The notes under the pieces are model-generated. The model searched no databases, was not told where the DNA came from, and saw nothing but the letters and a program-made list of their open reading frames with translations. 64,000 nucleotides of DNA, from the NCBI GenBank assembly GCA_002842395.1, contig PHCV01000004.1, positions 1 to 64,000 of the forward strand, given 5' to 3'. This document shows, in pieces, positions 17,457 through 29,548 of this stretch. The stretch's first letter is position 1. Each line of letters begins with the position of its first letter. The translations under genes and the position numbers were made by a program. The DNA comes from Betaproteobacteria bacterium HGW-Betaproteobacteria-11 (GTDB taxonomy: Bacteria; Pseudomonadota; Gammaproteobacteria; Burkholderiales; Rhodocyclaceae).

Positions 17457-17972
17457 TTATTTCTTGCGCGCAGCAGCTTTCTTCACGGCCTCGCTGGCGT
17501 TGCCCATGGCGGCGGCGGAGGCTTGAGCGACCTGTTCGAAGGCGGCGGTCGCGGTGGTGATGGCTTGCTGGAAGCCTTCCATCAGTTGCGGGTTCTGTGC
17601 CGGCAGGCCCTTGAAGAACTCCTGCATCGCGCCGCTCAGGTCCTGGCTGCCGGTCGCTAGTTGCTCGGTGACCAGGCGGGTGATTTCGGTGCGCGCCTGG
17701 TTGCCGATTTCGGCGATCTGCTGAGCCACGGCCATCATCTGCTGCGTGGTTTCCTCGGTGTAGCTCTTCACCAGTTGCGCCGCTTCCTTGGGATCGCGCA
17801 CGCCGGCTTGCGCCTTGGCGTTTTCCACGCCGTGCTGGAACAGCGACTTGGCGAGATCGGTTTGCAGCGCCAGGATGCGCTGGGAATTTTCGATCGACAT
17901 CTGCGCCAGCCGGGTGGCGGCTTCCATGTTCTTGCGTTGCAGGGCGTTGAATTGTTCCAATTTGCTTGTCAT
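17457..17972 (-). CDS. phaP: Phasin (PHA granule-associated protein)
   Basis: 171 aa, almost entirely helical and lacking Cys and Trp; the N-terminus MTSKLEQFNALQRKNMEA and the KAAARKK tail are typical of the Phasin_2 family. Coats polyhydroxyalkanoate granules and controls their size, so it signals PHA storage. GAGG precedes the ATG. The upstream region contains TGTTGCAATGCACAA (18044-18058), possibly a PhaR-type site. Monocistronic, with the strong terminator behind it. Confidence 0.94.
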   Translation of the reverse strand: MTSKLEQFNALQRKNMEAATRLAQMSIENSQRILALQTDLAKSLFQHGVENAKAQAGVRDPKEAAQLVKSYTEETTQQMMAVAQQIAEIGNQARTEITRLVTEQLATGSQDLSGAMQEFFKGLPAQNPQLMEGFQQAITTATAAFEQVAQASAAAMGNASEAVKKAAARKK

Positions 17973-18043
17973 GATGGTAGTCCTCTATGAAAGATTGTTT
18001 GGGAGGTGTAGCAAATTCAGTTTAGCATCAATTAGTTAAAAAT

Positions 18044-18058
18044 TGTTGCAATGCACAA
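18044..18058. promoter_or_regulatory. Candidate regulatory motif upstream of the phasin gene
   Basis: TGTTGCAATGCACAA, near-palindromic and sharing its first 12 bases with the perfect palindrome at 23998. A PhaR site is inferred, not shown. Confidence 0.4.
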
Positions 18059-18060
18059 AT

Positions 18061-19533
18061 TTATTTTTCCCAGTCCAGCGTCCATGCCACGGCACGGTGC
18101 CAGCGGGCGAGCTGTTGCTCGCGCTGGTCGCTGCCGATGGCCGGTTCGAAGCGGCGGGAACGAATATCAACGGCTTCCGCGAGCGGCTGACCGACGCCCA
18201 GCGCGGCCAGCCGTGCCGCGCCGAGTGCGGTGGTTTCGATGCACTGCGGGCGGACCACGGTAACTCCGAGCAGGTCGGCCTGGATCTGCATGAGCAGATC
18301 GTTGGCTGCGGCGCCGCCATCGACGCGCAGCTCGTGCAGGCGAATTCCCGCATCCTGTTCCATCGCTTGCGCCAGGTCCACGCACTGGCAGGCGATGGCC
18401 TCGAGCGCGGCACGGGCGAGGTGAGCGCGGGTGGTGCCGCGCGTCATGCCGGAGAGCGTGGCGCGTGCTTCGCTCGCCCACCAGGGTGCGCCAAGGCCGG
18501 CGAAGGCCGGCACCAGCACCACGCCGTCGCTGTCCGCCACGCTGGCAGCCAGGGCTTCGACCTCGTCGACGCGGGTGATGATGCCCAGTCCATCGCGCAA
18601 CCACTGGATGATCGCGCCGGCCATGAAGACGCTGCCTTCGAGCATGTAGTCGGTGCGCTCGCCGATGCGCCAGCCGACGGTGGTGAGCAACCGGTGTCCG
18701 GAGGCGATGGGCTGCGTGCCGGTATTGAGCAGCAGGAAGGCGCCGGTGCCGTAGGTGTTCTTGGCTGTACCAGGTGCGTTACAGCCCTGGCCGAAAGCTG
18801 CCGCCTGCTGGTCGCCGGCGATGCCGGAAAGCGGAATCGCCGCGCCCAGCCAGCGCGGATCGGCGCGAGCGTAGACCTCGCTGCTGCTTCCGACTTCCGG
18901 CAGCAGGGCGCGGGGGATGTCGAGCAGGTCGAGCAGTTCGTCGTCCCACACTCCCTGGTGGATGTTGAACAACAGCGTGCGCGAGGCATTGCCGGGGTCG
19001 GTGACATGCAGGCCGGGACAGAGGTTCCAGGCCAGCCAGGTGTCGATGGTGCCGAAGGCCAGCTCGCCGCGCCGGGCGCGCTCACGAGCGCCGGGCAGGG
19101 TGTCGAGCAGCCACTTGAGTTTGCTGCCGGAAAAATACGGGTCGAGCCGCAGTCCGGTTTTCTCGACGAAGCGCGGCTCGTGGCCGGCGGTGCGCAGGGC
19201 TTCGCACAGGGCTGCGGTACGCCGGTCCTGCCAGACGATGGCACGCTGCAGCGGCCGCCCGCTGGCGCGTTCCCAGAGCACGGTGGTTTCGCGCTGGTTG
19301 GCGATGCCGATGGCGGCGATGTCGCTCGCTACGAGGCCGGCGTCACGGATCGCCGCGGCGGCGACGGCGATCTGGCTCTGCCAGATTTCCCCGGCATCGT
19401 GCTCGACCCAGCCGGGCTGCGGAAAATGCTGGGTGAATTCGCGCTGGGCGCGACCGACCGGCTGGCCGCTGGCGTCGAAGACGATGGCGCGGGAACTGGA
19501 CGTGCCTTGATCGAGGGCGAGGATGAAGGTCAT
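18061..19533 (-). CDS. glpK: Glycerol kinase
   Basis: 490 aa, FGGY family. ATP + glycerol gives sn-glycerol-3-phosphate. [16 protein letters not shown] (5-20) is the phosphate-1 motif; QDRRTA and [11 protein letters not shown], and the C-terminal [15 protein letters not shown] motif, are intact. Lies downstream of glpD in the same direction; a 170-bp spacer with two repeat elements separates them. Confidence 0.97.
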   Translation of the reverse strand: MTFILALDQGTSSSRAIVFDASGQPVGRAQREFTQHFPQPGWVEHDAGEIWQSQIAVAAAAIRDAGLVASDIAAIGIANQRETTVLWERASGRPLQRAIVWQDRRTAALCEALRTAGHEPRFVEKTGLRLDPYFSGSKLKWLLDTLPGARERARRGELAFGTIDTWLAWNLCPGLHVTDPGNASRTLLFNIHQGVWDDELLDLLDIPRALLPEVGSSSEVYARADPRWLGAAIPLSGIAGDQQAAAFGQGCNAPGTAKNTYGTGAFLLLNTGTQPIASGHRLLTTVGWRIGERTDYMLEGSVFMAGAIIQWLRDGLGIITRVDEVEALAASVADSDGVVLVPAFAGLGAPWWASEARATLSGMTRGTTRAHLARAALEAIACQCVDLAQAMEQDAGIRLHELRVDGGAAANDLLMQIQADLLGVTVVRPQCIETTALGAARLAALGVGQPLAEAVDIRSRRFEPAIGSDQREQQLARWHRAVAWTLDWEK

Positions 19534-19549
19534 GATGATTCCCTTCGGA

Positions 19550-19575
19550 AAAAGTCGGCGCTGGCGAGACGGCGA
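19550..19575 (+). repeat. Dispersed 26-bp repeat, copy 7 (intergenic glpD-glpK)
   Basis: AAAAGTCGGCGCTGG, spacer CGAG, ACGGCGA. It begins 17 bp upstream of the glpK start. Confidence 0.9.
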
Positions 19576-19586
19576 GCCATGCGGAA

Positions 19587-19707
19587 ATTATCCTTGAAAC
19601 CTCAGTTGACCGCTTATCCATCCTTGACCTGCCGCGTCGTCGCTGCGCGCCGGCCATCCCGCCCAAACGTACCATCAGCCGCGTCCAACCGAGGTTTCAA
19701 GGATTAT
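19587..19707. repeat. 121-bp inverted-repeat element between glpD and glpK
   Basis: ATTATCCTTGAAACCTCAG (left) matches the reverse complement of the right end (ATAATCCTTGAAACCTCGG) over about 21 bp, with ~78 bp between. The right arm supplies the glpD stop codon. MITE-like or a long hairpin; no TSD identified. Confidence 0.6.
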
Positions 19708-21218
19708 CCGTCCGGGCTTCGCTTGTCTACCAGCCACCGGGCGAAAGCCAGGCGTTGGGCGGCGGTCATGTGCAGGCCGGCCTTGCTTCGCCGCCAGAGA
19801 ATGTCGTCGGCCTCGCGCGCCCATTCGTGGGCGATGAAGTGACGTACTTCGCACTCGAACAGGCCGCCGCCGAAGTCTTCGCCCAGATCGCCGGGTTGCT
19901 CCACGCCAGCGAGGAGGCGCGTCGCGCGGCTGCCATGGCGGCGGGCGAGCTGTTCCAGCCAGACGGGATCGAGGTGCGGGTGCCGGGTGCGAAGTTCGGC
20001 GACCACTTCGCCGAACGGACGATCGCCACCGGGCAGGGGCGCGCGAGCCGTCCACGCCGGCGCCGGCGTTGGCAACCAGGGGGCGAGCCGGTTCATTACC
20101 GTTTCCGCCAGTGCCCGGTAGGTGGTGAGCTTGCCGCCGAAGATGGAGAGCAGCGGCGCCTCGCTGTGGCGGCCGTCGAGCTCGAGGTGGTAGTCGCGGG
20201 TGATCGCGGCGGGATCGTGTTTCCCGTCGTCGAACAGCGCCCGCAGCCCGGCGAATGACCAGACCACGTCAGCGGCCTTGAGCGGCACACGCAGAGTGCG
20301 GTTGGCGGCGGCGCACAGGTAGTCGATCTCGGCGGTGCTCGGTTGCGGCTTCTGTTCGGGATCGGGATGGTCGATTTCGGTGGTGCCGATCAGGGTGAAT
20401 TCGCGTTCGAAGGGCAGCAGGAACACCACCCGGCCGTCGGGCTGTTGCAGGGTGAAGGCGTGCTCGCCGGGTTCGATTCGCGGCACCACGATGTGGCTAC
20501 CCTTGATCAACCGCAGGCCGACCGGCCTCGGGTCATGCGCGAGCCGCTCACGCAGTGCGCCGACCCAGGGTCCGGCGGCGTTCACCAGGGCGCGGGCGCG
20601 GACTTCATGCGGTTTGCCGCTTTCGCTGTCCTCCAGCGTGACGCACCACAGTGCGCCCTCGCGGCGGGCGGCACGGACGCGGGTGCGATCGCATACCGTG
20701 GCGCCGTGTTCGACCGCATCGCGCAAGTTGAGCACCACCAGTCGGGCATCGTCGGTCTGCACGTCGGAGTAGATGAAGCCCTTGCGGTATTCCGGCTTGA
20801 GCCAGGCGCTCCACGGCGGCCGGGAAAGGTCGACCGTCTCGCTCGCCGGCAGGCTGGGGCTTCCTTCCAGTCGATCATAGAGCGCAAGGCCGAGGCGAAT
20901 CAACCAGGCCGGCCGCAGCTGCGGCGCATGGGGCAGGATGAAGCGCAGCGGCCGCGACAGGTGCGGCGCGATACGCAGCAGGATTTCGCGCTCGCGCAGC
21001 GATTCGCGCACCAGGCGAAAGTCGGCGTGCTCGAGATAGCGCAGGCCGCCGTGAATCAGCTTGCTGCTCGCCGACGAGGTTGCCCCGGCCGGATCGCCCT
21101 GCTCGCAGAGCAGCACCGACAGGCCCCGTCCGGCGGCATCGCGGGCGATCCCGGCGCCATTGATGCCGCCGCCGATGACGAGCAGGTCGACCACCGGGTA
21201 TGCAGGGGAAGGGGCCAT
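19704..21218 (-). CDS. glpD: Aerobic glycerol-3-phosphate dehydrogenase
   Basis: 504 aa FAD-dependent membrane-associated enzyme oxidising glycerol-3-phosphate to DHAP with electrons to quinone. FAD motif VIGGGINGAGIARDAAGRG (14-32), then SSASSKLIHGGLRYLEHADF and the later GGKLTTYRALAE motif match GlpD. Directly upstream of glpK, forming a glycerol-use pair; no glpF or glpR is seen nearby. Confidence 0.97.
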   Translation of the reverse strand: MAPSPAYPVVDLLVIGGGINGAGIARDAAGRGLSVLLCEQGDPAGATSSASSKLIHGGLRYLEHADFRLVRESLREREILLRIAPHLSRPLRFILPHAPQLRPAWLIRLGLALYDRLEGSPSLPASETVDLSRPPWSAWLKPEYRKGFIYSDVQTDDARLVVLNLRDAVEHGATVCDRTRVRAARREGALWCVTLEDSESGKPHEVRARALVNAAGPWVGALRERLAHDPRPVGLRLIKGSHIVVPRIEPGEHAFTLQQPDGRVVFLLPFEREFTLIGTTEIDHPDPEQKPQPSTAEIDYLCAAANRTLRVPLKAADVVWSFAGLRALFDDGKHDPAAITRDYHLELDGRHSEAPLLSIFGGKLTTYRALAETVMNRLAPWLPTPAPAWTARAPLPGGDRPFGEVVAELRTRHPHLDPVWLEQLARRHGSRATRLLAGVEQPGDLGEDFGGGLFECEVRHFIAHEWAREADDILWRRSKAGLHMTAAQRLAFARWLVDKRSPDG

Positions 21219-21243
21219 GGCCGCGATATTACCCGCCCGGCGT

Positions 21244-21272
21244 CTTGAAAAAACAGCACAATCGCCCCAGCT
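21244..21272 (+). promoter_or_regulatory. sigma-32-like heat-shock promoter of clpB
   Basis: CTTGAAA (21244-21250), 14-bp spacer, CCCCAGCT (21265-21272), close to the RpoH consensus CTTGAAA / CCCCATnT and 37 bp before the clpB ATG. Confidence 0.8.
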
Positions 21273-21308
21273 AGCCGGTAATCATCTTTCGAAGAAGGAA
21301 TCCATTTC

Positions 21309-23921
<2,613 letters not shown>

Positions 23922-23963
23922 TCGGCTGCTGCCGGGCCTTTTTTGTGCGTTGCAATAAATCGA

Positions 23964-23991
23964 TTGACAAGTCGTAGTGGCTTGTTATAAT
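23964..23991 (+). promoter_or_regulatory. Strong sigma-70 promoter of the lytic transglycosylase gene
   Basis: TTGACA (23964-23969), 16-bp spacer, TATAAT (23986-23991): both hexamers are perfect consensus. Confidence 0.88.
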
Positions 23992-23997
23992 GCGAAT

Positions 23998-24012
23998 TGT
24001 TGCAATGCAACA
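23998..24012. promoter_or_regulatory. Perfect palindrome at the predicted transcription start
   Basis: TGTTGCA, one centre base, TGCAACA, starting 7 bp after the -10 box. Well placed to be an operator. Confidence 0.55.
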
Positions 24013-24125
24013 TCGATGGGGTGGTGTTAGCGCCCCATGTCTATCCCCTGCCTCTGGCCCGCTTTGCGGAGGTTGGCTGGCGCCTGAAGTAACCGACAGA
24101 AGTTTTCGATCTCGAAGGAGTACAC

Positions 24126-24833
24126 ATGCCTATAACAGCCACGCGTGTCCTGATGTCGTGCCTGACGCCGCACATCTGTACTGAAATCCATAAAGTTTTG
24201 CGCATGATCCTGGCGGTAGTTGGACTGTTGTGTGCCGTGGCCTTGGTCGGCATGCTGGGCGAGCGCGTCCTGGCTACCGGAATGTTGCAGCCAGTCCTGC
24301 CACGACTTTTCCCGCCAACCGAAGCCGCCGATCTCAAAATGGATGAACCGGCGCGGGAAACCCTGCCCCCCCGCATGCAGGCTGCCCTCGACTCCGTTGC
24401 CCAGCGTTACCGGGTTTCGGCCGAGGTGCTGGTGCCGATTTTTGCGACCGCTCAATCGTTCGGGCGCGAACGGCATGTCGATCCGCTGCTGGTCGTCGCC
24501 GTGATTGGCATCGAGTCCGGTTTCAATCCTTTTGCCGAGAGTTCGATGGGTGCGCAGGGACTGATGCAGATCATTCCCCGCTTTCACCAGGACAAAGTGC
24601 CCAAAGGGTCGGAGGGCGCCGGAAAGTCGCCTTTTTTCGACCCGGTGCTCAATGTCCGGATGGGAACCCTGGTTCTGGAAGAGGCGATTCGTCAGCGCGG
24701 CGGTCTGATTGCCGGCCTGCAGCAGTACGGTGGAGCGATGAGTGACGAGGAACAGACCTATGCAAACAAGGTTCTCGCCGAAAAACAGCGGCTCGAACAG
24801 GCGGCTTCGCGCAGGCGTGGCGCAACGGCTTGA
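24126..24833 (+). CDS. Lytic transglycosylase (SLT domain)
   Basis: 235 aa. A membrane or signal helix (about 27-48, ILAVVGLLCAVALVGMLG) precedes a Goose-lysozyme-like SLT domain: VVAVIGIESGFNPFAESSMGAQGLMQI contains the catalytic Glu, followed by the RMGTLVLEEA and LQQYGG segments. Cleaves peptidoglycan with anhydromuropeptide formation. GAAGGAG lies well placed before the ATG; the long 5' leader (about 125 nt from the promoter) is unusual. Confidence 0.88.
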   Translation: MPITATRVLMSCLTPHICTEIHKVLRMILAVVGLLCAVALVGMLGERVLATGMLQPVLPRLFPPTEAADLKMDEPARETLPPRMQAALDSVAQRYRVSAEVLVPIFATAQSFGRERHVDPLLVVAVIGIESGFNPFAESSMGAQGLMQIIPRFHQDKVPKGSEGAGKSPFFDPVLNVRMGTLVLEEAIRQRGGLIAGLQQYGGAMSDEEQTYANKVLAEKQRLEQAASRRRGATA

Positions 24834-24860
24834 TCGAAGGCGAGGGTTGCGGCCGCCGTC

Positions 24861-25439
24861 TCAGGATAGAGCGGCGTGGCGCGGGCAGCGGACGAGATGG
24901 TCGTTCACCATGCCGGTCGCCTGCATGTGCGAATAGATTACCACCGGGCCGACGAAGCGGAAGCCGCGCCGCTTGAGTTCTTTCGATAGCGCTGCAGCGG
25001 TTGGTGTGGAGACCGGTACTTCGTCAGGCCGCTGCCAGCGGTTGATGACCGGCCGGCCATCGACGAATTGCCAGAATAGTCTGTCCAGACTGCTGCCGGC
25101 CTCGTAAAGCGCCAGGGTGGCACGGGCGTTGTCGATGGCGGCAGCGATCTTGAGCTTGTTGCGCACGATGCCGGCATCGCCGAGCAGCCGCGCCACGTCA
25201 TTTTCGCCGTAGCGGGCGATCTTTCCCGCATCGAAGCCGGCGAAGGCGCGGCGGTAGTTTTCGCGCTTCCTCAGGATGGTGATCCACGACAGCCCGGCCT
25301 GGGCGCCCTCAAGAATCAGAAATTCGAACAGCGTGCGTTCGTCATGACAGGGGACGCCCCATTCCGTGTCGTGATAGGCGATATACAAATCGTCGCCTAA
25401 GCACCACGGGCAGCGGTTATCGTCGCTCGATGAATTCAT
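24861..25439 (-). CDS. tag: DNA-3-methyladenine glycosylase I
   Basis: 192 aa, monofunctional base-excision glycosylase removing 3-methyladenine. CPWCLGDDLYIAYHDTEWGVP holds the first zinc ligands and the base pocket; the HLVRCPRH near the C-terminus supplies the His/Cys pair of the zinc snap. LSWITILRKRENYRRAF is also family-typical. Convergent with the lytic transglycosylase and 39 bp downstream of the Pat-like gene's stop on the same strand side. Confidence 0.96.
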   Translation of the reverse strand: MNSSSDDNRCPWCLGDDLYIAYHDTEWGVPCHDERTLFEFLILEGAQAGLSWITILRKRENYRRAFAGFDAGKIARYGENDVARLLGDAGIVRNKLKIAAAIDNARATLALYEAGSSLDRLFWQFVDGRPVINRWQRPDEVPVSTPTAAALSKELKRRGFRFVGPVVIYSHMQATGMVNDHLVRCPRHAALS

Positions 25440-25478
25440 GGTGGGTCGCCTACGGGAACTCTTTTACTCATGCCACTT

Positions 25479-28190
25479 TCAGTTGAGGGGCAGCACGCCA
25501 TGCTTGAGGCCGGGATCGTCGGCATGGGGCGAGAGGACGAAGCCGAGTTTGGCGACGAACTTGAGCATGCGGGTATTTTCCGCCAGGAAATCTCCGGTCA
25601 TCGCCTTGAAACCACGCTGGCGTGCGGCCTCGATCAGCGCCGCCATCAACCGGCGGGCGAGGCCCCGTCCCTGCCATTCGTCGGCGACGACGATGGCGAA
25701 TTCGCAGGATTCGCCATCCGGGTTCATCGCATAGCGGCAGACGCCGATTTCCTTTTCCTTGCCGTCCTCTTCAAGCATGGCGACGAAGGCCATCTCGCGG
25801 TCGTAGTCGATCTGGGTGAGCCTGGCCAGTTGCGCCGGCGAGATCTCGCGCAGGGTGTTCATGAAACGCAGGTAACGTGCCTCGGGCGAGAGGCAGTGGA
25901 AGAATTCCTGCTCCAGCGCGGCATCTTCCGGCTTGATCGGGCGCAGGGCGATGCGCAGGCCATCGGCCGTGACGAACTCGCTTTTCAGGTGCGAGGGATA
26001 CGGATGGATCGCCATGTGGTCATAGCGGCCGGCTCCCGGCGGCAGATGGTCGATGACGATGCTGGCATCGACGGCGACGGCGCCGTGTTCGTCGACAATC
26101 AGCGGATTGATGTCGAGCTTTCTGATCCATGGCAGTTCGCAGACCAGCGCCGAGATGCGCAGCAGGACCGCCTCCAGCGCCGCCTGGCTGACCGGCGGCA
26201 TGTGGCGGAATTCGCCCAGCCGGGCGCTGACTTCGGCCCGTGCCAGCATGTCCTGAATCAGCACCCGGTTGAGGGGGGGCAGGGCCACGGCGCGGTCGCG
26301 TTGCTCATGCCGGCCATGGGCAGGATTGGCGTGACCGGCATCGCCGCCGGCGGCGAAGAGAATGGTCGGACCGAAGATCTTGTCCTGCAGCATGCCGACC
26401 TTGAGTTCGCGGCCATGCGTTTTCTGGATCATCGGCTCGATGGCAATCCCGTTGATCGTCGCCGCCGGGCAGTTTTGCTTGACGGCGGCCTGGATGTCGT
26501 TCCAGGCATCGCGCACCGCCGCCAGGCTATTGAGATTCAGCCGAATGCCGCCGGCATCGCTCTTGTGCACGATCTGCGGCGAGTCGATCTTCATCACCAC
26601 CGGCAGGCCGATCTGTTCGGCGAGCACCATGGCTTCGCTGGCGGAGTGGGCCACCACGGTCTGGGCGATCGGAATCTGAAAGGCGGCCAGCACCGATTTC
26701 GATTCCATCTCGCTCAAGGTCTTGCGTCCTTCCAGCAGCGCCGTCTCGATCACCAGGCGGGCCGATTCGACGCGCGGCGGCATTTCTTCCGAAAGCGCCG
26801 GCGGCGCCTGCAACAAGAGCTGGCGGTTGAGGTAATAGCTGGAAATCTGGGCGAACAGATCGACCGCCGGTTCAGGTGTGCGGAAAGTGGGAATGCCGGC
26901 GCCCTTGAACAGCCGGCGGGCCTCGCCGACCTGTTCCTCACCCATCCAGCAGGTGACCAGTGGTTTTCGCGAATTGTGAGCCGCTTCGATGACGGCGCGC
27001 GCGGTCTGGGTCGGATCACTCAGTGCCTGCGGCGCAAAAATGGTCAATGCCCCATCCACGGCATCGTCGGCCAGACAGGCCTTGAGTGCCGCGGCATAAC
27101 GCCGATGGTCGGCATCGCCGAGCAGATCGAGCGGATTGGCCGGCACTCCGTCGGACGGCGAACCGGCCTTCAGCCGGGGTGTCAGCACGGATTCGAGCGT
27201 GGCCAGCGGGATGCCGATGTCCGCGGCATGATCGGCGGCCATGGCGCCCGGTCCGCCGCCATTGGTAATGATCGCCAGCCGCTGGCCGCGCGGCTCGAAA
27301 TGGGCGAACAGGGCCGAGGCGGCGGCATACATCTGGTCGACGTTGGCCAGGCGCACCACCCCGGCCCGGCGTAGCGCGGCATCGAACACGTCGTCGGCGC
27401 CGATCAGCGCGCCGGTATGCGAGCGGATGGCCTGTTCGCCGGCCGGGTGGCGGCCGACCTTGATCAGCAATACCGGCTTGCAGCGTGCCGCGGCACGCAG
27501 CGCGCTCATGAAGCGGCGGGCATTGCGGATGCCCTCGATGTAGAGAAAAATGCTTTCGGTATGGGTGTCGGCGACCATGAAATCGAGCGCCTCGCCGAAG
27601 TCGATATCGGTTTCTGCGCCCAGCGAGATCACCGTGGAGAAGCCAACGCCGTTGGGCCGTGCCCAATCGAGAATGGCGGTGCACAAGGCGCCCGATTGGG
27701 AGATCAGGCCGATGCTGCCGGGAATTGCGCCGCCATGGGCAAAGGAAAGATCGATGTGGCTGGATGGGCGCAGAAAGCCCAGGCAATTCGGGCCAACGAC
27801 ACGAACCCCGTGACGCCGCGCGCTTTCCAGCAGGGTGCGTTCGAGTGTGGCGCCCCGCGGTCCGCTCTCGGCAAACCCGCCGGAAATGACCATGACATGA
27901 CGGCAGCCGGCGCGGCCACAGCTTTCGACGATCGCGGGTACGGTGGCGGCCGGAGTGCAGATCACCGCCAGATCGAGTCGTTGCGGGATGGCCTCGACCG
28001 AGGCATGGCATTCGCGGCCGAACACGGTTTTGTGTTTCGGGTTGACGCAATACAGCGTGCCGGCAAAATCGGCATCGAGCAAATTGCGCACCAGCGTGCT
28101 GCCGATCGAGCCAGATGTTTCCGAGGCGCCGATGATGGCTACCGTGGCTGGTTCGAACAGGGTGCTCAGATAATGTTTTTCATTGTCCAT
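25479..28190 (-). CDS. Pat/YfiQ-like protein: NDP-forming acyl-CoA ligase-like region fused to a GNAT acetyltransferase
   Basis: 903 aa from MDNEKHYL. Order: CoA-binding domain (about 5-130, VAIIGASETSGSIG), succinyl-CoA-ligase-like domains (to about 470), ATP-grasp (about 490-700, IGLPVVMKIDSPQIVHKSDAGG), GNAT (about 735-903, acetyl-CoA loop DEWQGRGLARRL). This is the layout of Salmonella/E. coli protein lysine acetyltransferase, which inactivates acetyl- and propionyl-CoA synthetases; prpE in this window is a plausible target. An SHTGA motif is present in the ligase-like part. Residual ligase activity cannot be judged by eye. Confidence 0.92.
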   Translation of the reverse strand: MDNEKHYLSTLFEPATVAIIGASETSGSIGSTLVRNLLDADFAGTLYCVNPKHKTVFGRECHASVEAIPQRLDLAVICTPAATVPAIVESCGRAGCRHVMVISGGFAESGPRGATLERTLLESARRHGVRVVGPNCLGFLRPSSHIDLSFAHGGAIPGSIGLISQSGALCTAILDWARPNGVGFSTVISLGAETDIDFGEALDFMVADTHTESIFLYIEGIRNARRFMSALRAAARCKPVLLIKVGRHPAGEQAIRSHTGALIGADDVFDAALRRAGVVRLANVDQMYAAASALFAHFEPRGQRLAIITNGGGPGAMAADHAADIGIPLATLESVLTPRLKAGSPSDGVPANPLDLLGDADHRRYAAALKACLADDAVDGALTIFAPQALSDPTQTARAVIEAAHNSRKPLVTCWMGEEQVGEARRLFKGAGIPTFRTPEPAVDLFAQISSYYLNRQLLLQAPPALSEEMPPRVESARLVIETALLEGRKTLSEMESKSVLAAFQIPIAQTVVAHSASEAMVLAEQIGLPVVMKIDSPQIVHKSDAGGIRLNLNSLAAVRDAWNDIQAAVKQNCPAATINGIAIEPMIQKTHGRELKVGMLQDKIFGPTILFAAGGDAGHANPAHGRHEQRDRAVALPPLNRVLIQDMLARAEVSARLGEFRHMPPVSQAALEAVLLRISALVCELPWIRKLDINPLIVDEHGAVAVDASIVIDHLPPGAGRYDHMAIHPYPSHLKSEFVTADGLRIALRPIKPEDAALEQEFFHCLSPEARYLRFMNTLREISPAQLARLTQIDYDREMAFVAMLEEDGKEKEIGVCRYAMNPDGESCEFAIVVADEWQGRGLARRLMAALIEAARQRGFKAMTGDFLAENTRMLKFVAKLGFVLSPHADDPGLKHGVLPLN

Positions 28191-28230
28191 GCGTAGGGCT
28201 GGTTGTCCCGGGCTGCTTCGACGCACCCGC

Positions 28231-29517
28231 TCAGAGGGTGTGTCGATAGGTCAGGTGGCGATCGGCGGTCAGGATGTGATCGATCAGCCAGTCGATGAGC
28301 CTTTGCCGGATATGGAAGGTGGTCAGAATGGGATCGTCGCTGCCGATCGTGAGTTCCTGCTCAAGGGCACTCAGTGTGGCAAGGAAATGGCGATGTTGAC
28401 GCAGATGAAGTTCGCTGAACGCATATTGGTTGGCTCGCATGAGCGTTTCTTCGGCGGCGAAATTGCGTTCGGCGGCCGAGATGATTTTGGGCAGCAGCAG
28501 TGGGATCAGGTTGGAGGAGCCGAGATAGACCGCGCGGGCGAGCGCATTGAGGCCGGAGAGCATGGTTTGATGTTCGGCGTCGACGACCTTGTCCCCGGTG
28601 GCGAATTCCAGGCGCCAGGGCTCCGTCAGTTCGATCCTGGCGTTGCCGCTGGACGGTGCGTTGCAGTATTCGAGATACATGCGCGTTGGTTTGTCGCCAG
28701 GCATCCGTTCATGACACACGTTAAGCCGCTCGCGGGCGCCGGCCAGATCGCCAAGATGGTAGTGCGCCAGTGCCATCTCGAAAAGTTCGAGGTTTTTCTG
28801 TTTGGATTCCCTGATTCCGGGCGGATCGGCGTCGAAAATCTCGAATACCGGTTGATGGTTCTGTTTGCCGCGAACGCGAGCCCGGTCGACGAAACGTACC
28901 CGCCAGGAATCCGGCTCTGACAGCCGCTCCAGGGTGTGTTCGCTGGTCAGGATGGGGATTTCATAGAACTTCGTCAGGCGTTCGAGCCGCGCAGCGAGAT
29001 TGACGGCATCGCCGATCACCGTGCCGTCCATGCGGTCGTGCCCGCCGATGGTGCCGAGGGTGACGATCCCGCTGTTGATGCCGATGCCGATGCGAACCGG
29101 TGCATATCCGGCGCGTTCCCGGCCGATGTTATATTCATCGAGCTTGGCCAGCATCGCCAGGCTGCAGCGCAGGGCATCGTCCGGTCCGCTCGGGAACAGC
29201 GCCATGATGGCATCGCCGATATACTTGTCGATGAGGCCGCCGTGGGCGGCGATCACCGGTTCCATCTGATCGAGATAGGCGTTGAGGAAGTTGAAGACTT
29301 CCTGGGGGCTGATGGTTTCGGCCAGGGCGGTGAACCCGCGAATGTCGGCGAACATGATGGTCATTTCGCATTCGACCTGCTGGCTGATCTGTACTTTGCG
29401 AATGTCTTCCACGCCCAGCAGTTGCAGGAACTGGCGCGGCACGAAACGGCTGTAGGCCAGTTCGGTTTCCGTCAGGCGTTCATGCCACGGGTTGTCGGTA
29501 GTAGGAAGCGTCGTCAT
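28231..29517 (-). CDS. Class III adenylate/guanylate cyclase fused to a C-terminal hemerythrin domain
   Basis: 428 aa from MTTLPTTDN. Cyclase domain (about 45-225): metal Asp in IMFADIRGFTALAE and in IDKYIGDAIMALF, and the Asn/Arg pair in VIGDAVNLAARLE, so it looks catalytically complete. A TPR-like linker (about 250-290) leads to a hemerythrin domain (about 305-425) with DAEHQTML, EETLM, HLRQHRHF and WLIDHILTADRHL. The usual His of the HFxxEE motif is Asn (ERNFAAEE), so the di-iron site may lack one ligand. Likely an O2- or redox-gated cyclic nucleotide source. Confidence 0.9.
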   Translation of the reverse strand: MTTLPTTDNPWHERLTETELAYSRFVPRQFLQLLGVEDIRKVQISQQVECEMTIMFADIRGFTALAETISPQEVFNFLNAYLDQMEPVIAAHGGLIDKYIGDAIMALFPSGPDDALRCSLAMLAKLDEYNIGRERAGYAPVRIGIGINSGIVTLGTIGGHDRMDGTVIGDAVNLAARLERLTKFYEIPILTSEHTLERLSEPDSWRVRFVDRARVRGKQNHQPVFEIFDADPPGIRESKQKNLELFEMALAHYHLGDLAGARERLNVCHERMPGDKPTRMYLEYCNAPSSGNARIELTEPWRLEFATGDKVVDAEHQTMLSGLNALARAVYLGSSNLIPLLLPKIISAAERNFAAEETLMRANQYAFSELHLRQHRHFLATLSALEQELTIGSDDPILTTFHIRQRLIDWLIDHILTADRHLTYRHTL

Positions 29518-29548
29518 GGGCTGGAGAGAAAGAGGGCACCTGAGTCGT

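Noticed and set aside
21020-21045. AAAGTCGGCG inside glpD resembling the left arm of the repeat
   Set aside because: It encodes the conserved YLEHADFRLVRE of GlpD and lacks the right arm.
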